A DNA stretch of 38,245 nt from JACQFK01 sp041482015 (GCA_041482015.1 JBGPCZ010000040.1:1-38245), one strand, 5' to 3'. Positions 15,735 to 24,151 are shown, counted from the first letter of the stretch. The notes: generated by a model from the sequence alone, not told the origin. A program made the numbers and translations.

Positions 15735-16304
15735 TCATCTCACCTGGAAGATCACCTCCACCTCGACGGGCACGCCGCCGGGGAGCGAGGCCATCCCCAC
15801 GGCGCTGCGCGCGCCTTTGCCGGCCGCGTCGCCGAAGACCTGCGCGAGGAGCTCGCTGAACCCGTTGACCACCTGCGGCGTCTGGATGAACTCGGGGGTG
15901 CAGTTGACCATCCCGAGCGTCTTGACGACGCGGACGACCCGGTCCAGGCTGCCGAGCTCGCTCCGCACGACGCTCAGGACCCGGAGCGCGACGAGCCTCG
16001 CCGCTTCCTGGCCCTGCTTGACTTCCATGTCCTTGCCGAGTTTCCCGACCACGGGCTTTCCGTCGGCTCCGACGGGCGTGTGACCGGAGACAAAGAGGAG
16101 GTCGCCCGCCCGGACGCAGGGGACGATGAGCGAGCCCGCCGCCTTGGGCATCTCCGGCAGTTCGAGCTTAAGAATCTTGATCTGCTCCTCGGCGTTGTGC
16201 GCCGGGGGCTTGTCCTGGGCGAGGGGCTCCGCCGAGAGCAGGGCTCCGCCGGCCGCCCCGCCGGCCAGGAGGACGATGTTTCCGAGGAAGCGGCGTCGGT
16301 CCAT
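15735..16304 (-). CDS. Exported RidA/YjgF-family protein
   Basis: 189 residues: a roughly 30-residue twin-arginine-type leader (DRRRFLGN, then a Gly/Ala-rich hydrophobic stretch, AEPLAQ) followed by a linker and a RidA domain of about 125 residues. Family features are LLFVSGHTPVGADGKPV, DRVVRVVKTLGMVNC and ARSAVGMASLPGGVPVEVEVIFQV, including the conserved Arg of the imine-binding site (ARSAVG). Cytosolic RidA hydrolyses reactive enamines/imines; an exported form is unusual. AGGAG precedes the ATG by eight bases. Downstream gene of a three-gene minus-strand set with the zinc-ribbon protein and the enhancer-binding protein. Confidence 0.85.
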   Translation of the reverse strand: MDRRRFLGNIVLLAGGAAGGALLSAEPLAQDKPPAHNAEEQIKILKLELPEMPKAAGSLIVPCVRAGDLLFVSGHTPVGADGKPVVGKLGKDMEVKQGQEAARLVALRVLSVVRSELGSLDRVVRVVKTLGMVNCTPEFIQTPQVVNGFSELLAQVFGDAAGKGARSAVGMASLPGGVPVEVEVIFQVR

Positions 16305-16328
16305 GGATCAGGCTCCTAACCAGAAATC

Positions 16329-16811
16329 CTAGTCGAAGGCGGGCTTGAGATGGGTCTTGATCGCGGTCCGGTCGCACTTGGGACACTTGAGCCGGGCGTT
16401 GTCGAAGACCTGGGTGCACGACAGGCACCGGTAGCCGCCGGCCTGCTTGTCGATGTAGAACTTTTTCCGGGCCCCGCAAGGGCAGGAGTTCACGACAACT
16501 TCCTCATCCTCGTGCTTCCCGCTGTTGGCGCAGACGAAGACGATGCCCCCGGTGTCGGGCTTGACCGGGCGGGTGAAGGTCGGGGCGGCGGGTTCCTCCT
16601 TTTTCGGTTTGGGCGCCGCCTTGGGTGGCGGTTCGTTGCCGGAGGACATGACCGCGACGAGAATGATGAGGAGGAGCGCTCCGCCCCCGATGCCTCCATA
16701 GAGGAGCGCCGGATTTCCCTTCGGGGGAGCGGCCGCGGCCGCCGCCGGCCGGGCGCGAGTCCCGCGCTCGGTGGGCTTCTTCCGACCCGGGTTCGGCCCT
16801 GGCTCCTTCAT
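16329..16811 (-). CDS. Membrane-anchored zinc-ribbon protein
   Basis: 160 residues. A basic, Pro/Ala-rich N-terminus is followed by one transmembrane segment (about 37-55, LLYGGIGGGALLLIILVAVM), a Pro/Lys linker, then a C-terminal metal-binding part with Cys in SCPCGARKKF, YRCLSCTQ and LKCPKCDRT. The pattern suggests one or two zinc ribbons. It lies 24 bp upstream of the RidA-like gene and 35 bp after the enhancer-binding protein gene, so one transcript is likely. No family name. Confidence 0.75.
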   Translation of the reverse strand: MKEPGPNPGRKKPTERGTRARPAAAAAAPPKGNPALLYGGIGGGALLLIILVAVMSSGNEPPPKAAPKPKKEEPAAPTFTRPVKPDTGGIVFVCANSGKHEDEEVVVNSCPCGARKKFYIDKQAGGYRCLSCTQVFDNARLKCPKCDRTAIKTHLKPAFD

Positions 16812-16845
16812 GCGGTCTATTCTACCCGGAGTGCCAGCGAACTTC

Positions 16846-18651
16846 CTACTTCGTCTCCCGCGCCCGTTCCAGGTCGTCCCACAGACCGTATTCCTTGATG
16901 AGCAGGCGGATCGTGCGCTCGGAGTCGCGGTCCCAGTAGGGCGTGATCTTCCGGAGATTGCCCCGGCAATGTCGGATGAGCGCCCGCATGTAAGTTTTCT
17001 TCGCGTAGTCGACGTGCCAGGGGCAGTTTGAGGTGTTGTTCCGGGCGATCGGCTCCCCGTCGCTTGCGGCCAGGGTGCGGCAGAGGAGCTCGAAGTCGAT
17101 GATCTCTCCCTGCGACGGGGAGGGCGTGACGCGAGGAGTTCCGGCGGCCGGCCGGGCGGTCGACTTCAAAAGATAGTTGGGAAGGTCCTTCCGGATGATG
17201 GTGTCGCCCTGGGAGAACAGGAGCGCGTACTTCAGCACGTGGATCATCTCCCGGATGTTGCCGGGCCACGGATAGGACGTGAGAAACTCCACGACCTCGG
17301 GATCGATGGGCTTGACCGGCTTCTTGACGTCGACGGCGACCCGGCGCAGGAAATGATCCACGAGGATCGGGATCTCGTCCACCCGCCCGCGCAGCGGAGG
17401 AAGCTCGATCTCGATCACGTTGAGCCGGTGATAAAGGTCGTCCCGGAACCGTCCCTCCTTCGCCAGCACGTCCAGGTCCTTGTTCGTCGCCGCGATGATC
17501 CGGACGTCGACCGTGACGTCGCGCGTGGAGCCGAGGGGCTTGAAGGTCTTGCTCTCGATCACCCGGAGGAGCTTCGACTGCAGATCGGGGCTCGCGTCCC
17601 CGATCTCGTCGAGGAAGATCGTGCCGCTGTCCGAGAGGGCGAAGAGCCCCGGCTTGTCCTCGAGGGCGTTCGTGAAAGCCCCTTTGACGTGGCCGAAGAG
17701 GTGGCTCTGGATCAGGTTCTCCACGCCCACGTCCGCCGTCAGCCCGACCTCGATGAAGGGGCGGCCCTTGCGGGCGCTCAACTCGTGGATGCGCCGGGCC
17801 AGGTGCGTCTTTCCCGTCCCCGGCTCCCCCCGGAGGAGGATGAGCTCGTCGCTGGCGCTCGCGACCCTGAACTTGTCCCACGTGTCCCGCATGAACGGGC
17901 TCTGGAGGATGAGGTCCTGCTCGAGGTCGCGGGTGAAGAGTTCCTCCGCGTGGCGCTTCTCCAGCTGGTAGGAGAAGCGCGTCAGCGTCTCGGCCAGCTT
18001 CTTGTAGTTGAACTTCGTCCCCGCGGGGAAACGGACCTGGAGGGATCGGTCTTCCTCGTCGATGAGGAGGTCCTTCGCGTCCCACGGGTCGAGGAGGTAC
18101 TCGAGGCAGGCGTCGCTCGTGGAGGCGATGTAGAGGAAGCTGTTCCCGAGGCTGCGGTGCGCCTCGTGCTTGTTGGCCTGGAGATAGCGCGCGATCCCGT
18201 CCGGATCTGAGAAGGCGAGCTTGAACGAGATTCCCTCGGGGGTTCGCGAGGGAGTGATCCGGTAAAGATACCGCCCGTACTGGTCCATGAAGCGGAGCAT
18301 CAGGTTCTCGATGGCCGCGGGGACGTCCCCGCCGGGCGCGAGACAGGCGGCGACGAGGTCCGGCAGCCGTTCCCGGAGGATGATCCCGGCGAAGCATTGC
18401 CCGCCGAGCTTGAGGAGCCCCGCGCGCCCGAGGGACGGGCAGGCCTCGAACCCGAAGTCGTAGAGATCCTGGAGTTCGTGGTAGAAGGGCGGCTTCTCCT
18501 CGAAGGAGAGGGCGACTTCGGTCCCGCGGCGCGAGCTCCACGTCCGGAAGGCCTGCCAGGCGGCCTCGGGGGTCTTCCACTTCGGATGCGAGCGCGCGAT
18601 GGCCTCGAGCGTCCCCCGGATGATCTGGATGGCCACCGCCTCCTTCTGCAC
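16846..18651 (-). CDS. Sigma-54-dependent enhancer-binding transcriptional activator
   Basis: About 601 residues from GTG 18651. The frame is open to a TTG at 18720, but that would run through the symmetric operator sites, so the later start is preferred. It has an N-terminal sensory region of about 250 residues of unrecognised type. Then comes an AAA+ sigma-54 interaction domain: Walker A GEPGTGKT (about 276-283), the sigma-54 contact loop as GAFTNA rather than GAFTGA (about 324-329), Walker B TIFLDEIG (about 344-351), and arginine finger FRDDLYHRLN (about 402-411). A C-terminal helix-turn-helix (CRGNLRKITPYWDRDSERTI) is present. It would remodel sigma-54 holoenzyme at -24/-12 promoters. A matching promoter drives the divergent gene at 18845. 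Confidence 0.92.
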   Translation of the reverse strand: MQKEAVAIQIIRGTLEAIARSHPKWKTPEAAWQAFRTWSSRRGTEVALSFEEKPPFYHELQDLYDFGFEACPSLGRAGLLKLGGQCFAGIILRERLPDLVAACLAPGGDVPAAIENLMLRFMDQYGRYLYRITPSRTPEGISFKLAFSDPDGIARYLQANKHEAHRSLGNSFLYIASTSDACLEYLLDPWDAKDLLIDEEDRSLQVRFPAGTKFNYKKLAETLTRFSYQLEKRHAEELFTRDLEQDLILQSPFMRDTWDKFRVASASDELILLRGEPGTGKTHLARRIHELSARKGRPFIEVGLTADVGVENLIQSHLFGHVKGAFTNALEDKPGLFALSDSGTIFLDEIGDASPDLQSKLLRVIESKTFKPLGSTRDVTVDVRIIAATNKDLDVLAKEGRFRDDLYHRLNVIEIELPPLRGRVDEIPILVDHFLRRVAVDVKKPVKPIDPEVVEFLTSYPWPGNIREMIHVLKYALLFSQGDTIIRKDLPNYLLKSTARPAAGTPRVTPSPSQGEIIDFELLCRTLAASDGEPIARNNTSNCPWHVDYAKKTYMRALIRHCRGNLRKITPYWDRDSERTIRLLIKEYGLWDDLERARETK

Positions 18652-18703
18652 CGCGACAGTATCCCACCGGCTTGATCCCCCGGCAAAAGATTTGAACCGG
18701 CGG

Positions 18704-18777
18704 GAGATTCCTGACTGCAATTATTTCCCGTCGCATCAGCGGGCCCGTGCCCGGCTTCGATTCCCCGCAGGAATCTC
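18704..18777. promoter_or_regulatory. Candidate activator-binding sites between the divergent genes
   Basis: A perfect dyad GATTCC-N5-GGAATC lies at 18759-18775. A second GATTCC at 18706-18711 has a partial partner GCAATT at the same spacing; the centres are 53 bp apart, about five helical turns. Put another way, GAGATTCCTG (18704-18713) is the exact inverse of CAGGAATCTC (18768-18777). The sites lie about 50 and 100 bp before the predicted start of the sigma-54 promoter and close to the start of the enhancer-binding protein gene, which suggests activation of one and autoregulation of the other. Confidence 0.6.
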
Positions 18778-18789
18778 GGTTCCGCCGAG

Positions 18790-18806
18790 TGGTACGCCCT
18801 TTGCAT
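18790..18806 (+). promoter_or_regulatory. Sigma-54 (-24/-12) promoter
   Basis: TGGTACGCCCTTTGCAT matches the consensus TGGYACG-N4-TTGCW throughout, with GG and GC exactly 12 bp apart. Transcription would begin near 18816, about 29 bp before the ATG at 18845. A perfect CTCGG-TTCCG-CCGAG dyad (18775-18789) abuts the -24 element. Confidence 0.85.
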
Positions 18807-18844
18807 TGCTCCGCCCGGATTCGAAAGGGAAAAGGGAGGATGCA

Positions 18845-19820
18845 ATGAACGTGAAGAGACTCGTGATGCCGGCGGTGACGGCGATCGCCGCGCTCCTGGA
18901 CGCGGGATGCAGCTCGGTGCTCCGCGGCGGCGACTCGGACCAGGAGGTCCACCTGCACCTGACTTATTTCATGGCGCGATCCGCCGGCTTTCCGGAGAGG
19001 GAGGCGCGGGCGATCGCGGCGGCGAACTGTTACACGGACTACCATCGCGAGACCAACTCCGTCGGGACCGAGCGCCGGGCGGCCTGGCCTTCTGAATCCC
19101 CTGACGTTCCCCTGGATCATCGGCGCCGGCGTTTCGGACCTCGCGTTCGGCGATCAAACCTTGAAGCGGGCGATCCTCAGCCGGATCGGGGATTCGACCA
19201 AGGGGGCGATCTCCCCGCTCGCGCACCGCCTGCACTTCCCGGCGACGGGCATCTACGAGAAGACCGAGCCCGCGTTCGTCCGGGACCCCGGTTCGGGCGA
19301 GATCTACTACAACAACCGCGAGGCCGTGATCGTCCTGGAGCACGCGTTCCGGGCGCTGGAGATGCACGACCCCGACCCCTCGCGGGCTCTCGCGCTTCTC
19401 GGCATCGGCCTGCACACGGTCCAGGATTCCTACAAGCACCGGGGCTTCTGTGCCGCCCTCGGACACGCGGGTGCATACCCGGATGCGGACGATATCAGCC
19501 GCGACCTGGGGATGGCGCTGGAGATCGCGGAGGCGACGCTCAATTCCCTCCGGTACGCGCGCCGCGTGATGAACGGGTCGTCGACCGAGGTTCCCCAGGG
19601 ATGGAAGCGCGCGTTCGAGAGGATGTACGCGAGGCCCCTCCAGGACGGCGAGACCCGCCGGGACCGCTGGGTCGCGTGGATCCGGAGCGCCTTCGGCGAC
19701 GAGTTCCCCGGATGGGAGGAGACGCGGGAGCGCTGGCAGACCGAAGGGGGCGACGAGTCATTCGAGAGGGCGCTGGAGCTCCTCCGTCCCTCCACGATCG
19801 CCATTGGAGGTGCGAGGTGA
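18845..19820 (+). pseudogene. Secreted zinc-phospholipase-C/DUF6765-like protein, frameshifted
   Basis: Two frames are needed. Positions 18845 to about 19090 encode a signal sequence (lipoprotein-like LLDAGCSS) and HLHLTYFMARSAGFPEREARAI with NCYTDYHRE. The continuation LNPLTFPWIIGAGVSD ... GIGLHTVQDSYKHRGFC to 19820 is in another frame. The His-x3-Asp-x3-His motif (HTVQDSYKH) resembles helical zinc hydrolases of the phospholipase C/DUF6765 kind. The break falls on a tandem GGCCT GGCCT (19081-19090); a third GGCCT unit would restore the frame. A TTG at 19161 could start a C-terminal fragment alone. Expression is predicted from a sigma-54 promoter; the ribosome site is GGGAGGA. A sequencing error is the simplest alternative to a true pseudogene. 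Confidence 0.65.
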
Positions 19821-19870
19821 AGCGCACCACGAGCCCCATGTCCATAAACGCGTCCGGCGCCTTTGTACCC

Positions 19871-21184
19871 TCAGACCGCCGCGAGCGCCTCGCGCGTGAC
19901 CTCCAGCGTCCGGTCGATGTCCGCCTCCGTGTGGGCCGCGCTGATCGAGCCCTGCTTGCAGGCGAGCGGGAAGTGGTAGACGCCCCGCTCGATGAGCGCG
20001 CGACGGTAGCGGCGGTCGAAATCGAAGTCGTGGCGCGCCGCAAGCTCGTGCCAGTCCGCCGGGACGCCCTTCATGAAGTAGGCGCAGAAGGCCGAGCCCA
20101 ACCGGCTGATCGTCGCCGTCACTCCCTTCGCGGCGAACAGCTTCTCGAGGCCCGACTGCATCCGCGCGCCCAGCGCTTCGAGCTTCCTGTAGGCCTCGCC
20201 TCCGTTCCGGCGCAGCCGCTCGATCGTCGCGATCGCCGCCGCGACGTTGAACGGGTGCCCGTTGTACGTGCCCGAAATCAGCACGCGCCGCAGCGGGTCC
20301 TTCGCGTCGAAGAGCCGCATGATCTCCGCCTTCCCGCCGATCACGCCGAGCGGGAATCCGTTCGCCACCGCCTTCCCGAAGACCGAGAGGTCGGGCGTCA
20401 CGCCCGCGATCGACTGGTAGCCGCCGAGCGCCGAGCGGAAGCCGGTCTTCACCTCGTCGAAGACGAGGAGCGCGCCGTGGCGGTCGCAGAGGTCGCGAAG
20501 CGCCTTCAAGTATCCGGGCTTCGGCGGGATGATCCCAATGTTCTGGAGCACCGGCTCCGTCAGCACGCAGGCCACCGGGTGGCTCTTCATCACGGCCTCG
20601 ACCGATTCCGCGTCGTTGAAGTTGACCACGTGGACGCGCCGCATCACGTCCTTGGGGATTCCCGCCGAAAGGGGGATGAATTTGTATTCCCCGGGCGAAA
20701 CCCGCGGGCCCACGTCCTCGATCGACGGCATCACCGTCCGCGCCACGTCGTTGTGCCAGCCGTTGTAGCCGCCGAGCGTGAGGAGGATGTCCTCGCGCCC
20801 CGTGCACGCGCGGGCCAGGCGGATCGCGTGCGCCGTCGCCTCGCTCCCCGTGTTCGCCAGCTGCACCGATTCGAGCGTCGGCACCGATTCCCGGAGCAGC
20901 TCGGCCAGGTTCATCTCCCACGGCGTCGGGCCGCTCCCCATGAGCGACCAGCCGTCCTCCATCGCCTTCCGCACCGCGCCGTTCACCTCGGGGTCGTTGT
21001 GGCCCAGGATGTGGGGCGCGAACGCGGCGTGGTAGTCGATGTACTCCTTGCCGTCGGCGTCCCAGAGGCGGCTCCCCTGCGCGCGGACGAACGCGATCGG
21101 CGGGTCGACTTTCCGGTTGAGGGAGACGACGCCTCCCGCGATCGATTCGGCGCTGCGGCGCGCGATGACTTCGGACTGGTTCAT
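19871..21184 (-). CDS. Class III aminotransferase (glutamate-1-semialdehyde aminomutase-like)
   Basis: 437 residues from ATG 21184, whose ATGA overlaps the upstream enolase-family stop. Hallmarks are LWDADGKEYIDYHAAFAP, the PLP phosphate-binding region (ANTGSEATAHAIRLARA), the Asp in LLVFDEVKTGFR, and the Schiff-base Lys in SVFGKAVANGFPLG. Class III enzymes transfer amino groups to aldehydes or keto compounds. Last gene of the IclR-headed catabolic operon, so the likely substrate is a pathway keto acid or aldehyde, not tetrapyrrole precursor; no haem genes are nearby. Confidence 0.9.
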   Translation of the reverse strand: MNQSEVIARRSAESIAGGVVSLNRKVDPPIAFVRAQGSRLWDADGKEYIDYHAAFAPHILGHNDPEVNGAVRKAMEDGWSLMGSGPTPWEMNLAELLRESVPTLESVQLANTGSEATAHAIRLARACTGREDILLTLGGYNGWHNDVARTVMPSIEDVGPRVSPGEYKFIPLSAGIPKDVMRRVHVVNFNDAESVEAVMKSHPVACVLTEPVLQNIGIIPPKPGYLKALRDLCDRHGALLVFDEVKTGFRSALGGYQSIAGVTPDLSVFGKAVANGFPLGVIGGKAEIMRLFDAKDPLRRVLISGTYNGHPFNVAAAIATIERLRRNGGEAYRKLEALGARMQSGLEKLFAAKGVTATISRLGSAFCAYFMKGVPADWHELAARHDFDFDRRYRRALIERGVYHFPLACKQGSISAAHTEADIDRTLEVTREALAAV

Positions 21185-22320
21185 GGCTTCACCCTGTAAC
21201 GGTTGACCGTTTCCATGTCGACCTCGACCCCGAGGCCCGGCTCCTGCGGGACGGCCAGCATGCCGTCGACCAGCTTGAGCGGCGAGCGGCAGAGCGAACG
21301 CGAGATCGGATCGTCGCTCACGTTGTATTCCTGGAAGAGCGCCTTGGGCAGGACCGCGTTGAGGTGCAGCGATGCCGCGGTCAGAAGGTCCGACTGCCAT
21401 GCGTGGGGGCAGACGTCGCAGCCTTCCTCCTTCGCGATCTCGATCACCTTCTTCGCGACGGTGAATCCGCCGCAGCGAGAGAGGTCGGGTTGCGCGACGG
21501 AGATCCCGCCCTTCCGGATGAGGAGGTCGAAGCCCCACGCCGTCCCCTCCTGCTCGCCGGCGGCGATACGGATCGGACAGGTCTTGGTGAGCGCTCCATA
21601 GGCGGCGTAGTCGTCGGGATGGCAGGGCTCCTCGATCCAGAAGGGGCTGAACGGGGCCGTCGCGTGGCAGAGGTCGAGCGTCTGCGCGACCGTGCGGGGA
21701 AGGGTCCAGCCGAAATCGAGAAGGAGGACGCGATCCTCCCCGAGCTCCTCGCGCGCGGCCCGCACCCGGGCCACGTCGTTCTCGCGATCCTTCCCGAAGC
21801 CGCCCCAGCCGAACTTCACCGCCTTGAATCCCTGGGAGAGATACTTCCGCGCCGCCTCGCGCATCGCCTGCGGGTTCTCGCGAAAGAGCGTGCTCGCGTA
21901 GGCCGTCACGCGGTCGCGCTGCGCGGTGCCGAGGAGCGCGTGGACGGGTTTCCCCAGCGCCTTGCCCATGATGTCGAAGCAGGCGAGGTCGATGCCGCTG
22001 ATCGCCTGCAGCACGACGCCCCGGCGGCCGTAGTAGATCGTCCCCGTGTAGAGCTCGTCCCAGAAGCGCTCGATCTCAAAGGGATCCTTCCCGACGACGA
22101 GCCGGCCCAGCCCCTCGAACATCCCGCTCCCGTCGCCGGGCGCGTCGATCACGGCCTTGAGGACGTGGGGCTGCGTCTCGATCTCCGCCCAGCCGTCGAT
22201 CCCCGCGTCGGTCGAGACGCGCAGGAGCGACCGGAAGCGCGGCCCCGACGATTCGCCGCCGTGGACGCCGTAGTCCTTCGGGGATTCCAGGATGATCGCC
22301 TCGACGTTCGTGATCTTCAT
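21181..22320 (-). CDS. Enolase-superfamily (mandelate racemase/muconate lactonizing) sugar-acid dehydratase-like protein
   Basis: 379 residues. Barrel metal ligands are visible as Asp202 (LLLDFGW), Glu230 (FWIEEP) and Glu256 (AAGEQEG). Lys169 lies in AVKFGWGGFG, Asp279 in QPDLSRCGG, and His306 in PHAWQSDL forms the expected dyad partner. This pattern fits the acid-sugar dehydratases of the mandelate racemase subgroup, such as L-rhamnonate-type enzymes; substrate not assignable. It overlaps the genes on both sides by four bases. Confidence 0.88.
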   Translation of the reverse strand: MKITNVEAIILESPKDYGVHGGESSGPRFRSLLRVSTDAGIDGWAEIETQPHVLKAVIDAPGDGSGMFEGLGRLVVGKDPFEIERFWDELYTGTIYYGRRGVVLQAISGIDLACFDIMGKALGKPVHALLGTAQRDRVTAYASTLFRENPQAMREAARKYLSQGFKAVKFGWGGFGKDRENDVARVRAAREELGEDRVLLLDFGWTLPRTVAQTLDLCHATAPFSPFWIEEPCHPDDYAAYGALTKTCPIRIAAGEQEGTAWGFDLLIRKGGISVAQPDLSRCGGFTVAKKVIEIAKEEGCDVCPHAWQSDLLTAASLHLNAVLPKALFQEYNVSDDPISRSLCRSPLKLVDGMLAVPQEPGLGVEVDMETVNRYRVKP

Positions 22321-23312
22321 GGATTGAGCACCACCTTGATCGACGCGTCGACGTCGCGCGCGGCCGCGAGCGCCTCCTCGGACTTCTCCAAGGGGAACCG
22401 GTGGGTGACGAGCGACGCGAGGTCGACCTTGCCCGTCGATGCGAGCGCGATCGCGTCATTCCAGAGGAGGGGCGAGCCGATCCCCGTCACGACGGCGAGA
22501 TCTTTCGTGACGATCGTGTCGGAGGGGATGTTCATGCCGGCCGATCCCGAGAGTCCAAAGAGGACCACGCGGCCCCCCTTGCGGACCCACGAGAACGCCT
22601 GGCCGACCGCGGCGTCGGCACCCGAGGCCTCGATCGCAAGGTCGGGTCCGGCGCCGGTCGTGTAGCTCAGCACGAGGTCCTGGAGCATGGTGTTGGCGTG
22701 GTTCCACACGTAGCCGGCTCCAAGGGCCGGGCCGGCCGCGAGCCTGGCCTTCCCGCCGCCGACGAGCATGATCAACTTGCATCCCCGGGCGCGGGCCAGC
22801 TGGACGAAGATCAGCCCCGCGGGGCCGCTCCCGAAGACGAGGACCGAATCCGTCGCCCGCGGCTGGGCCCGCTCGAACGCGCCGAGCGCGCAATTGAGCG
22901 GCCCGACGAGTGCGCCCGCTTCGAAGGAGAGGGAGTCGGGAAGGGCGAGAAGGTTCCCGATCGGGACGGTGACGTACTCGGCGAAGCCTCCGTCGCCGCC
23001 CGTCGATCCGAGCTCGCCGCCCCTGTCGCAGAGCTGCTTTCGGTCGGCCTTGCAGTGGGAGCAGCGTCCGCAGCCGATCACGGGATCGACGATCACGCGG
23101 CGGCCGATCCACTCCTTCTGGGGAGAGGCCTCGACGACGCCCGCCATCTCGTGCCCGGGAATCCTCGGGGGCTTCGCGAGGGGTAGCCGGAGGTCGGCCG
23201 CGCCGATCGCTGCGGCCTTGACGCGGACGAGCGCCTCCTTCGGTCCCGGCGGCCGCTGGGGCCGCTCCTGGAGCTCGAGGCGGTTGGGTCCGGACCCGAC
23301 GAGCGCGCGCAT
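22317..23312 (-). CDS. Zinc-type alcohol/sugar dehydrogenase (MDR family)
   Basis: 331 residues from ATG 23312. MDR features: IPGHEMAGVVE (catalytic-zinc His-Glu), structural zinc cysteines CGRCSHCKADRKQLC (about residues 80-94), GPLNCALGAF (third zinc-ligand region), and the NAD fold VLVFGSGPAGLIFVQLA. The usual first catalytic-zinc ligand, a Cys in the G-I-C-G-x-D motif, reads A-I-G-A-A-D here, so the Cys is missing. In the operon it would oxidise the sugar or alcohol ahead of the lactone hydrolase and dehydratase. A longer frame upstream is rejected because it overlaps the amidohydrolase gene. Confidence 0.88.
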   Translation of the reverse strand: MRALVGSGPNRLELQERPQRPPGPKEALVRVKAAAIGAADLRLPLAKPPRIPGHEMAGVVEASPQKEWIGRRVIVDPVIGCGRCSHCKADRKQLCDRGGELGSTGGDGGFAEYVTVPIGNLLALPDSLSFEAGALVGPLNCALGAFERAQPRATDSVLVFGSGPAGLIFVQLARARGCKLIMLVGGGKARLAAGPALGAGYVWNHANTMLQDLVLSYTTGAGPDLAIEASGADAAVGQAFSWVRKGGRVVLFGLSGSAGMNIPSDTIVTKDLAVVTGIGSPLLWNDAIALASTGKVDLASLVTHRFPLEKSEEALAAARDVDASIKVVLNP

Positions 23313-24151
23313 CACCAGAGGAGCTTGAGCGTGTCCCGGTGGATCAGGTCCTCGAGCGCCTGCTCGTTCACGCGGGGGAGCGACGTCCCGGCGCAGAAAC
23401 GGTTGGCGTTCCGGATCCCCTCCATCGAGGCGGCGGGCGTGGTGAAGGGGAAGTCGGATCCAAAGAGGAGTTTCTGCATCGCGCCGTATTCCTGCGCCAG
23501 CATGAGCGAGTGGTAGAACTGCCACGGCCTGTAATGAAGCGCGCTCACGTCGGCGTAGACGTTCGGATGCTTGCGCGCGACGGCGATCGCCTCGCCCTCC
23601 CACGGGTGGCCGAGGTGGGCCATGATGATCCGGAGCTCGGGATGGCGCCGCGCGATCGAGTCGACGAGGATCGGCCGCGACCATTCGAGCGGACCGAAGC
23701 GGACGAACGACGTCCCGACGTGCATGAGGACGGGCAGGCGATGCTTCGCGCAGGCGGCGTAGAGCGGGTCGAGCTTCGGGTCGGTCGGGTCAAATCCCGC
23801 GTAGATCGGCCCGAGCTTCACTCCTTTGAGCTTGAGGACGGAGCGCGATCGCTCGAAGTCGTCCATCCACCCGGGCTCGTTCGGGTCGAGCGACATGAAG
23901 CCGATCAGCTTCTCCGGCGCGCGGGCGACGAACTGCGCGATGTGGTCGTTCGGCACGTGGAGGCCGGTCTTCAGGCCGCGGAGGCCGAAGCAGACGACGT
24001 GGTCGCACGACTTCATCGCGTCCATGAAGGGCTCGAAGTCGACGGTGATGTCGATCGTCACGCCCGGGCGCGCCAGGCGGAGGCCGTCCATGAAGCTCTC
24101 GTCGATGTGGTCGGGGTAGCGCCAGACGTGGGAGTGGACGTCGACAATCAC
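23312..24151 (-). CDS. Amidohydrolase-family (TIM-barrel) hydrolase, possible lactonase
   Basis: 279 residues from GTG 24151, inside a GTGA overlap with the IclR stop. Metal and catalytic motifs run DVHSHVW (His-x-His, residues 4-10), LPVLMHVGTSF, IIMAHLGHPWEG and LLFGSDFPF with the conserved Asp. This is the amidohydrolase-2 type, which includes sugar lactonases and decarboxylases. With the dehydrogenase and dehydratase it fits lactone opening in oxidative sugar catabolism. One base overlaps the dehydrogenase start (TGATG). Confidence 0.88.
   Translation of the reverse strand: MIVDVHSHVWRYPDHIDESFMDGLRLARPGVTIDITVDFEPFMDAMKSCDHVVCFGLRGLKTGLHVPNDHIAQFVARAPEKLIGFMSLDPNEPGWMDDFERSRSVLKLKGVKLGPIYAGFDPTDPKLDPLYAACAKHRLPVLMHVGTSFVRFGPLEWSRPILVDSIARRHPELRIIMAHLGHPWEGEAIAVARKHPNVYADVSALHYRPWQFYHSLMLAQEYGAMQKLLFGSDFPFTTPAASMEGIRNANRFCAGTSLPRVNEQALEDLIHRDTLKLLW

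Noticed and set aside
18599..21199. Long plus-strand frame of 866 codons
   Set aside because: It starts inside the enhancer-binding protein gene, uses the N-terminal part of the frameshifted gene, and then runs antisense through the aminotransferase.
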